64,000 nucleotides of DNA, taken from assembly GCF_020179605.1 (NCBI RefSeq), contig NZ_JAINZO010000002.1:310001-374000 (forward strand), written 5' to 3'. Each line of letters begins with the position of its first letter. Within the stretch, counting starts at the first letter, position 1. A model generated the notes under the pieces. The model searched no databases and was not told where the DNA came from. It worked only from the letters and a program-made list of their open reading frames with translations. The translations under genes and the position numbers were made by a program. This stretch comes from Geomonas agri. GTDB lineage: Bacteria; Desulfobacterota; Desulfuromonadia; Geobacterales; Geobacteraceae. Below are positions 8,645 through 17,105 of the stretch, one piece after another.

Positions 8645-8673
8645 CTTGGTGGCACGGGGGGTACCCTGCAACG

Positions 8674-9594
8674 CTACTTCATGTAGTCCAAAAGCGAGAG
8701 CTGGCTCAGCTTCGAGGTGGCCGACAGGGCCGCGTTGAAGGCAGTGGTCTGCTGGGAGAGCATCACACCGGCCTTGGCGTAGTCGACGTTCTGGATGTCG
8801 CCGAAGACCGTCTTCAAGGTGTTCTGGTTGTTGGTGATCATGCTCTTCATGTTGTCCAGGCGCACCAACCGGCCCGCGACGTCGCTCTGGGCGACGGTGA
8901 TCTGGTCCGCGCCTGCCTTCACGTTTTTGACCCCGTCCAGGATACCGGCCATGTCCTTGTTGCTGATGGCGGTGATCAGGGCGTCGATGGATCCGAGAAT
9001 GTTGACCGGCCCCTGCCCCGCGGTGGCACCGCTCCCCACCGTCGCCGGCGGTTTGCCGCCGTTCAGGAGATCGGCGCCCGATACCGTGGTGCCCACGGTG
9101 CTGTTAGGGGCGATCTCGACTTGCGGGATATCGGTGGTGCCACTGAAGGCGCCGGTGGAGCTGAAGGGCTGGCTGGTGGAGAAGCCGCCGAAGACGTACT
9201 GGTCGCCCAGACGGGTGTTGCCCATGTCGACCAGCTGGCTCTTCAACTGGGTCAGGTTGGTCACCGCGCTGGCAGTGCCGGCAGCGTCGAGAGTACCGGC
9301 CACCATATCGCCGGCGATCTTCTTCACCTGCTGCATCAGGTCGGCCATGCTGGTGAGCGACGTGTTGGTCACGTTCAAGAGCGTCTCCGCCTTGGTGATG
9401 TTGGAGCTGTACTGGTCCCCCGAGGCGATCTGCTCCTGCAGGTCGAGAAGCTGCCTGGTGGAAAGGGGATCGTCGCTGGGGCGGTTGATGTTGTAGCCCG
9501 AGGCGATCTGTTCCTGGAGTTGGTCGATCGCGGTGCGCCCCTGCTGCAGGTTGTAGATGGCGTTGTCGGCGCTCATGCCGGGGGTAATTCTCAT
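8674..9594 (-). CDS. flgL: Flagellar hook-associated protein 3, FlgL (hook-filament junction)
   Basis: The 306-residue flagellin-like protein has the conserved N-terminal coiled coil (MRITPGMSADNAIYNLQ..., with S-G-Y-N-I-N-R-P-S-D-D-P near 32-42) and a matching C-terminal helix ending in LLDYMK. The central domain is Gly/Thr/Ser rich. FlgL caps the hook-associated zone and accepts the first flagellin subunit; it is secreted by the flagellar type III apparatus. It follows flgK by 11 bases. Unlike many relatives, no csrA or fliW gene follows; a terminator does. Confidence 0.95.
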   Translation of the reverse strand: MRITPGMSADNAIYNLQQGRTAIDQLQEQIASGYNINRPSDDPLSTRQLLDLQEQIASGDQYSSNITKAETLLNVTNTSLTSMADLMQQVKKIAGDMVAGTLDAAGTASAVTNLTQLKSQLVDMGNTRLGDQYVFGGFSTSQPFSSTGAFSGTTDIPQVEIAPNSTVGTTVSGADLLNGGKPPATVGSGATAGQGPVNILGSIDALITAISNKDMAGILDGVKNVKAGADQITVAQSDVAGRLVRLDNMKSMITNNQNTLKTVFGDIQNVDYAKAGVMLSQQTTAFNAALSATSKLSQLSLLDYMK

Positions 9595-9605
9595 GATGAC
9601 GTCTC

Positions 9606-11051
9606 CTATCGGACCATGTTCAGGATGGTGTCCAGCATATCGCTCCCCGCGTTGACCACCTTGGCGGAGCCCTGGAAGGCGCGCTGGTACTTGGTCAGGT
9701 TGAGCAGTTCCTCGTCGAGGGAGACCTCGGAGTTGGAGGACCTGAGCGCGTTCAGCTGCTTCACAAACGCCGCGTTCTGGGAAGTGACGTTCTGGGTCCC
9801 CTCGGTGTCAACGCCGACCTGGGAGACCAGGGAGTTGTAGAAGTTGCCCAGGGTGGCGCTCCCGGTGCTGAAGGCAAAGCTGGTGCTGCCGAGGTTAGCG
9901 AGCTTGACCGCGTTGACGTTGTTGCCGCTGCTGGTCGGTATCGGGTCGCTTGCGGTGGGGAGCCCTGCCGCGATCTTCACTGCCGAGATCCCGGAGTCGA
10001 GCGCGATGTTCCCCGCGGTGACGCCGGCCGGGTCGAAGAAGTTGTTGCCGGTGGTGCCGTCGAGGGCGTACCCCGCCTTGTGCACCGTGTTAACCTGGGT
10101 GACGATCTGGTTGGCCATCTCGTCCAGCAGCGAGCGGTACTTGGGCACGATGCTGTCACGCACCTCCATGGTGCCGCCCAGCTTGCCCCCGATGGTGGCG
10201 CCGTCGCCGACGGTGCCAACCAGGGTATCGGTGCCGGGGGCGTTGGCCGGGGGCGGGTTGCCCAGCCCCGAGAGCATGATGTCGTTGGTGGCCGGCGTAC
10301 CGGTCGCGTTGGTGTAGAGCGTCGCGTACCTGGTGCTGGAGACCAGCTGTCCCCCGCCGGGCAGGGTGACCGAGGCGGTGTTGTCGCTGGCGATGGTGTA
10401 GCTGATGCCGGTCTGCTCCGAGAGCTTCCTGAGCAGGAGGTCGCGCTGGTCCAAAAGCTCGTTGGGGCTCCCCCCTACCGCGCTGGTGGCCATGATCTGC
10501 TGGTTCACCAGGGCCAGGTTCCTCGCGTTGTCGGTCACCTCGGCGGTGATGCCGACCAGGTTGCTGTCCGCGGTCGAGGCGACCGAGGTAAGCGTGGAGT
10601 CGGCCTGGTGGAAGCTGTCCACCGTGATCTGGGCCCGGGTCAGCACGGCCTGCCGCTCAGCGGCGCCGGAAGGATTCACGGAGAGGTCCTGGAAGGCGCC
10701 GAACAGGTTGGCTACCGCGGTCCCCAGTCCGTCCGAGGTGAGCGAGTTGAAGGTGGGCTCGATCTGCTCCAGCGCCGACTGCTGCGCCAGCCCCTCCTGG
10801 TAGGTGCTGTTCGCGTTCACCAGTTGCAGCTGCAGCATGTTGTCGTAGCTGCGCTGCACCGCCGCGATCTGCACGCCGGTCCCTAGGGCGAAACCGTTGG
10901 CGGTGCCCACCGGCTTGTTCTCCATGATCACCCGCTGGCGGGAATACCCCTCGGTATTGACGTTGGAGATGTTCTCGCCGGTGACCTCGATGGCCAGTCG
11001 CTGCGCGGTGATGCCAGAGGAGGCTATGTCGAAGAGGGTGTTGATGCCCAT
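9606..11051 (-). CDS. flgK: Flagellar hook-associated protein 1, FlgK
   Basis: The 481-residue protein starts MGINTLFDIASSGITAQRLA, with the A-N-I-S-N-V-N-T-E-G-Y-S-R-Q type motif (here ENISNVNTEGYSRQ, about 28-41) of rod/hook/HAP axial proteins. A C-terminal helical region carries S-L-D-E-E-L-L-N-L-T-K-Y-Q-R-A-F. The longer open frame (12 more residues) lies inside flgN; ATG 11049-11051 has AAGGAG at proper distance just past the flgN stop. FlgK forms the proximal hook-filament junction. Confidence 0.95.
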   Translation of the reverse strand: MGINTLFDIASSGITAQRLAIEVTGENISNVNTEGYSRQRVIMENKPVGTANGFALGTGVQIAAVQRSYDNMLQLQLVNANSTYQEGLAQQSALEQIEPTFNSLTSDGLGTAVANLFGAFQDLSVNPSGAAERQAVLTRAQITVDSFHQADSTLTSVASTADSNLVGITAEVTDNARNLALVNQQIMATSAVGGSPNELLDQRDLLLRKLSEQTGISYTIASDNTASVTLPGGGQLVSSTRYATLYTNATGTPATNDIMLSGLGNPPPANAPGTDTLVGTVGDGATIGGKLGGTMEVRDSIVPKYRSLLDEMANQIVTQVNTVHKAGYALDGTTGNNFFDPAGVTAGNIALDSGISAVKIAAGLPTASDPIPTSSGNNVNAVKLANLGSTSFAFSTGSATLGNFYNSLVSQVGVDTEGTQNVTSQNAAFVKQLNALRSSNSEVSLDEELLNLTKYQRAFQGSAKVVNAGSDMLDTILNMVR

Positions 11052-11052
11052 G

Positions 11053-11553
11053 CTAGATCTCCTTGCTGACGAAGCCGCTGCTGCCACGCCCGGCGTTGAC
11101 GAACGCTCCCGCGCCGCCGTAAGTTTGCCCGGGGTTGAAAAGACGGTTGAAGAAGTTCACCGAGCGTCCTACCACGTTGAGGGAGTCCTCGATCAGCCTC
11201 CGGTGCAACGCGAGCGCCCCCTGCAGTGCCCGGGCGTTGCCGGTCACCGACTGCTGTGCCTCCTTAAGCGCCTGCTTTTCCGGCGCCCCGAGCCGCTCGA
11301 TGATGGGCGACAGCGTGCTGTTGCCCGGCATCCCCAGGTCGGTGCCGATGGCGGCGATCATCTCCTGGCACTGCCCGGAGAGCCGCGCCAGGCGTTCCAT
11401 CCCCGCCGTGATCTCCTGCTGGTTTTCCTCCAGCCGGGCCAGGTCGAGGGAGGTCATGCATTCCTGCTCTTCCTGCAAAAGCGCCTGCATCTGGTCCAGG
11501 AGCACCCCCTTCTCACACAGGGCCGCTATCAGTTCGACGACGTTACGATCCAT
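11053..11553 (-). CDS. flgN: FlgN-type flagellar export chaperone
   Basis: The 166-residue, mostly helical protein has heptad-like Leu/Glu/Gln patterns at 5-65 and 80-135, matching the FlgN family of chaperones for FlgK and FlgL. It lies immediately before its clients flgK and flgL and after flgM, the canonical order. The C-terminus (after ~140) is Gly/Ala rich and probably disordered. The family is divergent, so the assignment rests on gene order plus size and helical pattern. Confidence 0.85.
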   Translation of the reverse strand: MDRNVVELIAALCEKGVLLDQMQALLQEEQECMTSLDLARLEENQQEITAGMERLARLSGQCQEMIAAIGTDLGMPGNSTLSPIIERLGAPEKQALKEAQQSVTGNARALQGALALHRRLIEDSLNVVGRSVNFFNRLFNPGQTYGGAGAFVNAGRGSSGFVSKEI

Positions 11554-11563
11554 CTATTCCCCC

Positions 11564-11866
11564 TTAACGCGACTTGTACGCGTCCATCATCTTTTGCGCC
11601 AGGGCCGAGGCTTCGACACGGTAAGAGCCGTTTTGCAGGTTCTGCTTGGCCAGCGCCACCCGGTCCATCCTCACGTCGGGCATCGCCGCCACCTCGGCTT
11701 TGAGCTTCTGCAGCTCCCTCGCCTGGGACGAGATCTCGACCCGGTCGAAGGGGATGACCCGTCCGGCGGGACGGATCCCCTGCACTGCCTGTGTCTGCTG
11801 CGTCTCGTTCCGGACCTGCTGCGATCGGTTCAGATCGACTACGTACGCTGAACCTTCAATCCGCAT
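11564..11866 (-). CDS. flgM: Anti-sigma-28 factor FlgM
   Basis: The 100-residue protein has the FlgM pattern: a Gln/Thr-rich disordered N-terminus, D-R-V-E-I-S-S-Q-A-R-E-L-Q-K-L near 41-55, then R-M-D-R-V-A-L-A-K-Q-N-L-Q-N-G-S-Y and a C-terminal helix ending in L-A-Q-K-M-M-D-A. FlgM holds FliA inactive until it is exported through the finished hook. It overlaps the flgJ stop by 11 bases and lies in an operon that itself begins with a FliA-type promoter, giving a feedback loop. Confidence 0.9.
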   Translation of the reverse strand: MRIEGSAYVVDLNRSQQVRNETQQTQAVQGIRPAGRVIPFDRVEISSQARELQKLKAEVAAMPDVRMDRVALAKQNLQNGSYRVEASALAQKMMDAYKSR

Positions 11867-12197
11867 TCTGCACCCCCTTAGCCGGAGCCGGCGTGCCGTA
11901 GGCCCGCGAGAGCTCCCTCTCTATGGTCTGTGCCAGTCCTATGCCGCCTCCCTGCACCGCGGCGTTGGCGTACTCCTGGTCCAGCAGGGATCGGAAGGTC
12001 TCTTCACCTTTTCCCCCTCCGGTCAGGGTGTCCTTGCCCACGGTGTCCCGCATCGACTTGAGCATCATGGAGACGAACATCGCCTCGAAGTCGCGGGCCA
12101 CCTTCTTGATCTGCTCCGGGTTTTGCTCCCGGGCACTCTTTTGCGCCCGCAGGTCGGTGACCGGCAGCGCGTTGTCCGGAATCGGCTTTACATCCAT
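11856..12197 (-). CDS. flgJ: Flagellar rod-binding protein FlgJ (short form without muramidase)
   Basis: The 113 residues correspond to the N-terminal rod-binding half of FlgJ only. Core motifs are ARDFEAMFVSMMLKSMR (about 35-51), then G-G-K-G-E-E-T-F-R-S-L-L-D-Q-E-Y-A and a Gly-rich G-G-G-I-G-L-A. The peptidoglycan hydrolase domain found in enteric FlgJ is absent, as is common in delta-proteobacterial lineages, so another lytic enzyme must open the wall for the rod. It sits between flgI and flgM with overlapping or near-adjacent ends. Confidence 0.92.
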   Translation of the reverse strand: MDVKPIPDNALPVTDLRAQKSAREQNPEQIKKVARDFEAMFVSMMLKSMRDTVGKDTLTGGGKGEETFRSLLDQEYANAAVQGGGIGLAQTIERELSRAYGTPAPAKGVQNAD

Positions 12198-12208
12198 GAC
12201 CGTTCTCC

Positions 12209-13315
12209 CTACATCACGCTCAGCTCGGCGTTGAGCGCGCCGGCGGCCTTGATGGCCTGCATGATGCCGAGGAGGTCCCTGGGGGTAACCCCGAGGGTGT
12301 TCAGCCCCCGCACCACCTCGCCCAGGTTGGCCCCCTCACGTATCAGCGAGAGGTTTACCTTCTCTTCGGCGATCTTCAGGTCGGTCCTGGGTACCACGGT
12401 GGTGGTGCCGGTCTTGGCAAACGGCGCCGGCTGGGAGACCTTCGGGGTCTCCTTGACCACCACGGTCAGGTTGCCGTGGGACACGGCCACCGTCGAGATG
12501 CGCACGTTCTCGCCCATGACGATAGTGCCGGTGCGCTCGTTCATGACCACCTTGGCCATCACGTCCGGGTTCACTTCGAGCCGCTCCAGATCAGCCACGA
12601 ACTCCACCACCCGGTTCTGGTACTCGCCGGGGATGGCGACCTGCACGCTGCCAGGATCGGTGAGCGACGCCGAGCCCTGGAAGCGGCCGTTGATGGCGGC
12701 GGCGACCCGGGCGGCGGTGGTGAAGTCAGACTGGTGCAGGTTCAGCTTCAGTACCGGGCGGTTGGCCAGCACGTTGGGAAGCTCGCGCTCCACCAGCGCC
12801 CCCTCGGGGACGGTGCCGGCGGTAGGATGGTTCTTTACCGCGGTGGTGGCCTGCCCGCCGTAGGAGAAGGAGTTGGTCAGCACCGGCCCCTGGGCCACGG
12901 CGTAGACCTGGCCGTCGGCGCCCTTCAAGGGAGCCATCATCAGGGTGCCGCCGGCGAGGCTCTTGGCGTCGCCCATGGACGAGACCAGCACGTCGAGTTT
13001 GTTACCCTGCTTGGCGAAGGGGGGAAGCTGGGCGGTCACCATGACCGCGGCCACGTTCTTCACCGTGATGTCGGCGCGGTTCACGGTAAGCCCCAACCGC
13101 TCCAGGGCGCCCACCAGGGACTGCACCGGGAACTTGGTCTGATCCGAGTCGCCGCTGCCGTTCAGGCCGACCACGAGGCCGTAGCCGATGAGCTGGTTGT
13201 CGCGCACGCCGTCGAAGGCGGCAATGTCCTTGATACGCGCCGCCTGGGCGAACTGGGGCAGTATCAGGATCACGAGGAGCGCGAGGCAGCTTTTTAAAAT
13301 CACGTTAACTTTCAA
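12209..13315 (-). CDS. flgI: Flagellar P-ring protein FlgI
   Basis: The 368-residue protein has a Sec signal peptide (about 1-25, ending A-Q-A-A-R). The mature start A-R-I-K-D-I-A, then D-N-Q-L-I-G-Y-G-L-V-V-G-L-N-G-S-G-D and the family end (L-G-V-T-P-R-D-L-L-G-I-M-Q-A-I-K-A-A-G-A-L) are all present. The start is TTG at 13313-13315, chosen because AGGTGA lies at the right distance and no ATG fits. FlgI forms the periplasmic ring around the rod. First gene of the flgI-J-M-N-K-L unit, with a FliA-like promoter just upstream, which implies a very short leader. Confidence 0.95.
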   Translation of the reverse strand: MKVNVILKSCLALLVILILPQFAQAARIKDIAAFDGVRDNQLIGYGLVVGLNGSGDSDQTKFPVQSLVGALERLGLTVNRADITVKNVAAVMVTAQLPPFAKQGNKLDVLVSSMGDAKSLAGGTLMMAPLKGADGQVYAVAQGPVLTNSFSYGGQATTAVKNHPTAGTVPEGALVERELPNVLANRPVLKLNLHQSDFTTAARVAAAINGRFQGSASLTDPGSVQVAIPGEYQNRVVEFVADLERLEVNPDVMAKVVMNERTGTIVMGENVRISTVAVSHGNLTVVVKETPKVSQPAPFAKTGTTTVVPRTDLKIAEEKVNLSLIREGANLGEVVRGLNTLGVTPRDLLGIMQAIKAAGALNAELSVM

Positions 13316-13332
13316 GCTCTTTCACCTAACCC

Positions 13333-13359
13333 TTTTCGGCCGTCGTGTCGGAATCTTGA
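13333..13359 (-). promoter_or_regulatory. FliA (sigma-28) promoter before flgI
   Basis: The minus strand reads TCAA-N15-GCCGAAAA, with 3 of 4 and 7 of 8 matches to TAAA-N15-GCCGATAA and exact spacing. The -10 ends 17 bases before the TTG start, so the leader would be only about 10-14 bases but still contain the AGGTGA ribosome site. Confidence 0.65.
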
Positions 13360-13393
13360 CACAAAACCGTCAATTCCCGAACACGCCGCCCGC

Positions 13394-14095
13394 TTAGAAC
13401 GGCCAGACCTTGTCCAGCACGTTCATCAGCCACCCCGGTTTCTGGCGGTCCGAGATGATCCCCTTGCCGGAGTAGGAGATCCTGGCGTCGGCGATGAGCG
13501 CCGAGTTGACGGTGTTGTCGGTGCTGACGTCACGCCCGCGCACCGTACCGGTCAGCACGATGATCTGGTCCTCGTTGTTCACCCTGACGTTGCGCCTCCC
13601 CTCGATGAGCATGTTGCCGTTGGGGATGACGTCCACTACCTTGGCCGAAATGGTCGCCTGCAGGGTCTCCTGGCGCGAGGTGGAGCCGGCGCCGTCGAAC
13701 TTGGAGCCGTAGCTCGCGCTCAGCAGGCTTGCGAGGTCGGCCCAGGACTTGATCGGCGTCTTCTCCAGGCCGAGCAGGTTGGGGATCCCGGCGCTGATCG
13801 AGGAGTCGCGCGAGGTGCCGGTGGCGGCTTTCTTGCTGGCGCTGGCGTTCTCGGAGATCACCACCGTGATGATGTCGCCGCGCCTTCTTGCCTTCATATC
13901 CTCGGCCAGCGCGGTTGAGTTGGCCTGCCAGAGCGAGCCGTTGCTGTAGTTCACCTGCGGCGCCGGGATCTGCTCGTCAAAGGTCGGGGTCACCACCTCG
14001 GCGCTTTGGTGCGCGCAGGCCGAAAGCCATAACAGCGGCAGGCCAAGGGCCGCCGCCTTCACTATGGTCAAGCTGTTGCTGTTCTTGCGGTCCAT
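13394..14095 (-). CDS. flgH: Flagellar L-ring lipoprotein FlgH
   Basis: The 233-residue protein has a lipoprotein signal with lipobox L-S-A-C (Cys27). The conserved FlgH blocks G-S-L-W, A-R-R-R-G-D-I-I-T-V-V-I-S-E-N-A-S-A, G-N-M-L-I-E-G-R-R-N-V-R-V-N-N-E and I-S-Y-S-G-K-G are all present. FlgH forms the outer membrane ring that opens around the rod. Its ATG abuts the flgA TAG, so it is the last gene of the long flhA operon. A 78-base gap with the flgI promoter follows. Confidence 0.95.
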   Translation of the reverse strand: MDRKNSNSLTIVKAAALGLPLLWLSACAHQSAEVVTPTFDEQIPAPQVNYSNGSLWQANSTALAEDMKARRRGDIITVVISENASASKKAATGTSRDSSISAGIPNLLGLEKTPIKSWADLASLLSASYGSKFDGAGSTSRQETLQATISAKVVDVIPNGNMLIEGRRNVRVNNEDQIIVLTGTVRGRDVSTDNTVNSALIADARISYSGKGIISDRQKPGWLMNVLDKVWPF

Positions 14096-14815
14096 CTAGA
14101 AATCCACCTTTACCGTGGTCGCGTCGACCACCCGCGCCGCGATCTCCTTCTGCGAGGAGAGGTTCTGCACCGTGATCAGGTCGCCCGAGGCGCCGGCCCC
14201 CTTGGCCCGACCGGTCGCGGTGATGCGCACCACGTCGTTCTCGGCCACGATGGTCACCACCTGCCCGCTCTTGACGATGGGCACCTTCTCCAGGTTGTCC
14301 TTTCTGACCGGGGAGTTGGCGCGCAGGGTACTCTTGACCCTCAGCCCAACCGCCTCGTTGATGTTGTTGAAATAACGTCCCTGCACCTGGGCCAGGTCAC
14401 GCTTGACGATGGCGAGGTCGGAGGCGGCAAGCACCTCGCCACGCTCCAGGGGACGTGCGGCCACGACCATCTCGGCCAGCGCCTCGACCTCGACCAGTAC
14501 GGTCTGGTTCTTCTTGACCTGGTCGTCGACCCGCACCATGAGGGCCACCGAGGCCGGTCCGTACCCTTCCCAGCGCTCCGGGGCCACCACGTCGAAAGTG
14601 ACCTTGCCGGCGGGGAGCTTCAGGTCCCCCTGGTAGTTGATCTTCTTGACGGTGATGTCGGCGTTCAAGGGAGCCGCCTTCTGCACCAGGTAATCCTTGA
14701 TGGCCGCCTTGACCGTCGCCTCGCTCACCACGTTGACCGCGGCCGGGCCCGCCACCTGGGCGAAGCCGGAGAGCGGCAGGGCGAGGAGCGCGAGAGCAAG
14801 TAACAATGCGCGCAT
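14096..14815 (-). CDS. flgA: Flagellar P-ring assembly chaperone FlgA
   Basis: The 239-residue periplasmic protein has an N-terminal signal peptide (about 1-19, ending G-F-A). A C-terminal SAF-type domain carries A-R-P-L-E-R-G-E-V-L-A-A-S-D-L, S-T-L-R-A-N-S-P-V-R-K-D-N-L and S-G-Q-V-V-T-I-V-A-E-N-D-V-V-R-I. FlgA helps FlgI polymerise into the P ring. It is placed between flgG and flgH, as in many delta-proteobacteria. Confidence 0.93.
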   Translation of the reverse strand: MRALLLALALLALPLSGFAQVAGPAAVNVVSEATVKAAIKDYLVQKAAPLNADITVKKINYQGDLKLPAGKVTFDVVAPERWEGYGPASVALMVRVDDQVKKNQTVLVEVEALAEMVVAARPLERGEVLAASDLAIVKRDLAQVQGRYFNNINEAVGLRVKSTLRANSPVRKDNLEKVPIVKSGQVVTIVAENDVVRITATGRAKGAGASGDLITVQNLSSQKEIAARVVDATTVKVDF

Positions 14816-14821
14816 CAGGAG

Positions 14822-15610
14822 TTACCTCTTCAGTGCAGCGGCCTGCTGCAGCATGTCGTCGGAGGCCTGGATCGCCTTGGAGTTGATCTCGTAGGCGCGC
14901 TGGGAGACGATCATGCTCACCATCTCCTCCATGACGCTCACGTTGCTCTGCTCGATGTACCCCTGCTCCAGGGTCCCGAGGCCGTTCTGCCCGGCGGTGC
15001 CGGTCGTGGCGTTGCCCGAGGAGTCGGTGGGGAGGAAGAGGTTCTTGCCGATGGCGTTCAGGCCGGCCGGGTTGGTGAAGGAGGCGAGCTGGATGGTCCC
15101 CACCGTGGTCGCCGCGGTCTGTCCCGCCTGCTGCACCGAGACGGTGCCGTCGGACCCGATGTTGATGCTGGTGGCGTTACTGGGAATCACGATTTCCGGC
15201 AGGATGGGCTGGCCGTCCGAGGTGACCACCCTCCCCTGGCCGTCCTTTTTGAGCGAGCCGGCGCGAGTGTAGGCGGTGGTGCCGTCGGACTGCTGCACCT
15301 GGAGGAAGCCGTCCCCCTCGATGGCCATATCGAGTTCGTTGCCGGTGTGCACCATGGTCCCGGTGGTGAAGATCTTGCTCACCGCGCCGGGGCGCACGCC
15401 GAGACCGACCTGGATGCCGGTCGGGATGGTGGTGGTGTTGGTGGCCGGGGCGCCGGTGGTCTTCTCGGTCTGGTACATGAGGTCCTGGAAGTCGGCGCGG
15501 CTTTTCTTGAAGCCGGTGGTGCTGGAGTTGGCCAGGTTGTTGGCTACCACGTCTATGTTGAGCTGCTGAGCCTGCATCCCTGATGCGGCCGTCCAAAGTG
15601 CTCTGATCAT
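14822..15610 (-). CDS. flgG: Flagellar distal rod protein FlgG
   Basis: The 262 residues match the usual size. [20 protein letters not shown] and [20 protein letters not shown] are the axial-protein N-terminal motif. FlgG-specific [15 protein letters not shown] and the C-terminal helix [11 protein letters not shown] follow. The ribosome site is AGGAGA. It builds the distal rod and is exported by the type III apparatus. It lies 16 bases after flgF. Confidence 0.96.
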   Translation of the reverse strand: MIRALWTAASGMQAQQLNIDVVANNLANSSTTGFKKSRADFQDLMYQTEKTTGAPATNTTTIPTGIQVGLGVRPGAVSKIFTTGTMVHTGNELDMAIEGDGFLQVQQSDGTTAYTRAGSLKKDGQGRVVTSDGQPILPEIVIPSNATSINIGSDGTVSVQQAGQTAATTVGTIQLASFTNPAGLNAIGKNLFLPTDSSGNATTGTAGQNGLGTLEQGYIEQSNVSVMEEMVSMIVSQRAYEINSKAIQASDDMLQQAAALKR

Positions 15611-15626
15611 GTTGTTTCTCCTGTTT

Positions 15627-16343
15627 TTATACTTTGCCGAGGTCGTTGGCTGCGCGGGAGGTGAGGTCGTCGTAGGTCTTGACGGCCTTGGCGCAGATCT
15701 CGAAGTAGCGGCTCGCCTCGATCAGGCGCGACATCTCCACCACCGCCTTGACGTTGGAGGTCTCCAGGTATCCCTGCTTGATGCCGGCCGTGGACGCGGT
15801 GGTCGGGGCATTGGGATCGGCCGGCTGGAACAGCCCGTTGCCCAGCTTGTTGAGGGCGTAGGGCTTGGCGAAGTCCGCCGTGCTGATGGTCCCTACGGCG
15901 TTGCCGTTCACGCTCACCTGCCCGTTGGCGCCGATCTCGACCTTACCGTTGGCGGGGACCGTGATGGAGCCACCGCTTCCCTGCACCTCGTAACCGTCGG
16001 CGGTAACCAGCCTGCCGTTCCCGCCCAGGTGGAAGCTCCCTTGGCGGGTGTAGGCCGTTCCCTGCGGGGTGTTCACCACGAAGAAGCCGTCACCTTCCAG
16101 GGCCACGTCGAGGCTGTTGTCGGTGCGCTGCAGTGCTCCCGCCGAGAAGTCGGTCGAGTAGCGGTCGTTGCTGAACACCGGCCCCTGTGTCGAATTTTTG
16201 ACATTGGCCAGCACACTCTCGAACTGGATCTGGTCCGCCTTGAAGCCGGTGGTGCTGGCGTTGGCCAGGTTGTTGGAGATCACGTCCAGCCTGCGCTGCG
16301 CCGAAAGGTTGCCGGTCAAAGCCGCGTACATCCCTGCGTTCAT
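15627..16343 (-). CDS. flgF: Flagellar proximal rod protein FlgF
   Basis: The 238-residue protein begins [20 protein letters not shown], with the axial motif [15 protein letters not shown] (about 21-35). It ends with [14 protein letters not shown] and a helix. It is shorter than FlgG and lacks the FlgG-specific insert. GGGGGA precedes the ATG. It lies between fliA and flgG in the same transcript and makes up part of the proximal rod. Confidence 0.93.
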   Translation of the reverse strand: MNAGMYAALTGNLSAQRRLDVISNNLANASTTGFKADQIQFESVLANVKNSTQGPVFSNDRYSTDFSAGALQRTDNSLDVALEGDGFFVVNTPQGTAYTRQGSFHLGGNGRLVTADGYEVQGSGGSITVPANGKVEIGANGQVSVNGNAVGTISTADFAKPYALNKLGNGLFQPADPNAPTTASTAGIKQGYLETSNVKAVVEMSRLIEASRYFEICAKAVKTYDDLTSRAANDLGKV

Positions 16344-16352
16344 GCTCTCCCC

Positions 16353-17105
16353 CTAGGCGACGCGCTTCATCTTGCCGCGCAGCCTGACGATGGCCTGGCT
16401 GTGCAGCTGCGAGATGCGCGACTCGGTGAGATCGAGCACGGCGCCGATCTCCTTCAGGTTCAGCTCTTCGTAGTAGTAGAGCGTGATCACGATGCGTTCC
16501 TTCTCGGGGAGTGAGTCGATCGCCTCGGCGAGACGCTCAACGGTCTGGCGCGCGATCAGTTGGCTCTGCGGGCTCTCGGTCCCCTTGTCCTCCAGGACGT
16601 CCAAGAGACCGAAGGGAGCGCCGTCCTCGTCGTGCCAGGCGTCGTCCAGGGAGACGAAGGAGAGGAGATGAATCTCCTCCAGGAGCCGGAAGTAATCCTT
16701 CAGTTCGAGCCCCATGGCGGTGGCCACCTCGTCCGAGGAGGGGTTCCTCCCCAGGCGCTGCTCGAGCTGGGAGAACTCCTTCTCCAGCTTCTTGAACTTG
16801 TCCCTGAGGCTTCTGGTCAGCCAGTCCTGGGCCCTCAGTTCATCCATGATGGTGCCCCGGATGCGCTGTTCCGCGAAGGTCTTGAACTGGACCCCGCGGC
16901 TGGGATCGAATCGTTCCGCGGCGGAGATCAGGCCAATAACCGCGGCGCTTCTCAGGTCGTCCCGATCGAGGTGCGGGGGGAGTGAAGAGGCGATCCGGTC
17001 GACAATGAACTTAACCAGCGGGAGGTGGGTGACCACCAGTTCGTCCCTGCTCATCGGGACCCCGCGCTGCGCCTCATGCTCATACGCCTTAAGAAGACAA
17101 TTCAT
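16353..17105 (-). CDS. fliA: Flagellar RNA polymerase sigma factor FliA (sigma-28)
   Basis: The 250-residue sigma-70-family protein has regions 2, 3 and 4: V-T-H-L-P-L-V-K-F-I-V-D-R-I, D-L-R-S-A-A-V-I-G-L-I-S-A-A-E-R-F-D, F-K-T-F-A-E-Q-R-I-R-G-T-I-M-D-E-L-R, and a C-terminal helix-turn-helix L-N-L-K-E-I-G-A-V-L-D-L-T-E-S-R-I-S-Q-L. The start ATG 17103-17105 has GGAGGA; the 24-residue longer frame sits inside flhG. It overlaps flhG by 17 bases. It would read the two promoters found before flgI and flbD and be held by FlgM from the same region. Confidence 0.96.
   Translation of the reverse strand: MNCLLKAYEHEAQRGVPMSRDELVVTHLPLVKFIVDRIASSLPPHLDRDDLRSAAVIGLISAAERFDPSRGVQFKTFAEQRIRGTIMDELRAQDWLTRSLRDKFKKLEKEFSQLEQRLGRNPSSDEVATAMGLELKDYFRLLEEIHLLSFVSLDDAWHDEDGAPFGLLDVLEDKGTESPQSQLIARQTVERLAEAIDSLPEKERIVITLYYYEELNLKEIGAVLDLTESRISQLHSQAIVRLRGKMKRVA

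Noticed and set aside
13250..13320. Alternative GTG start for flgI four codons inside
   Set aside because: No ribosome site; the TTG has AGGTGA and keeps a full signal peptide.
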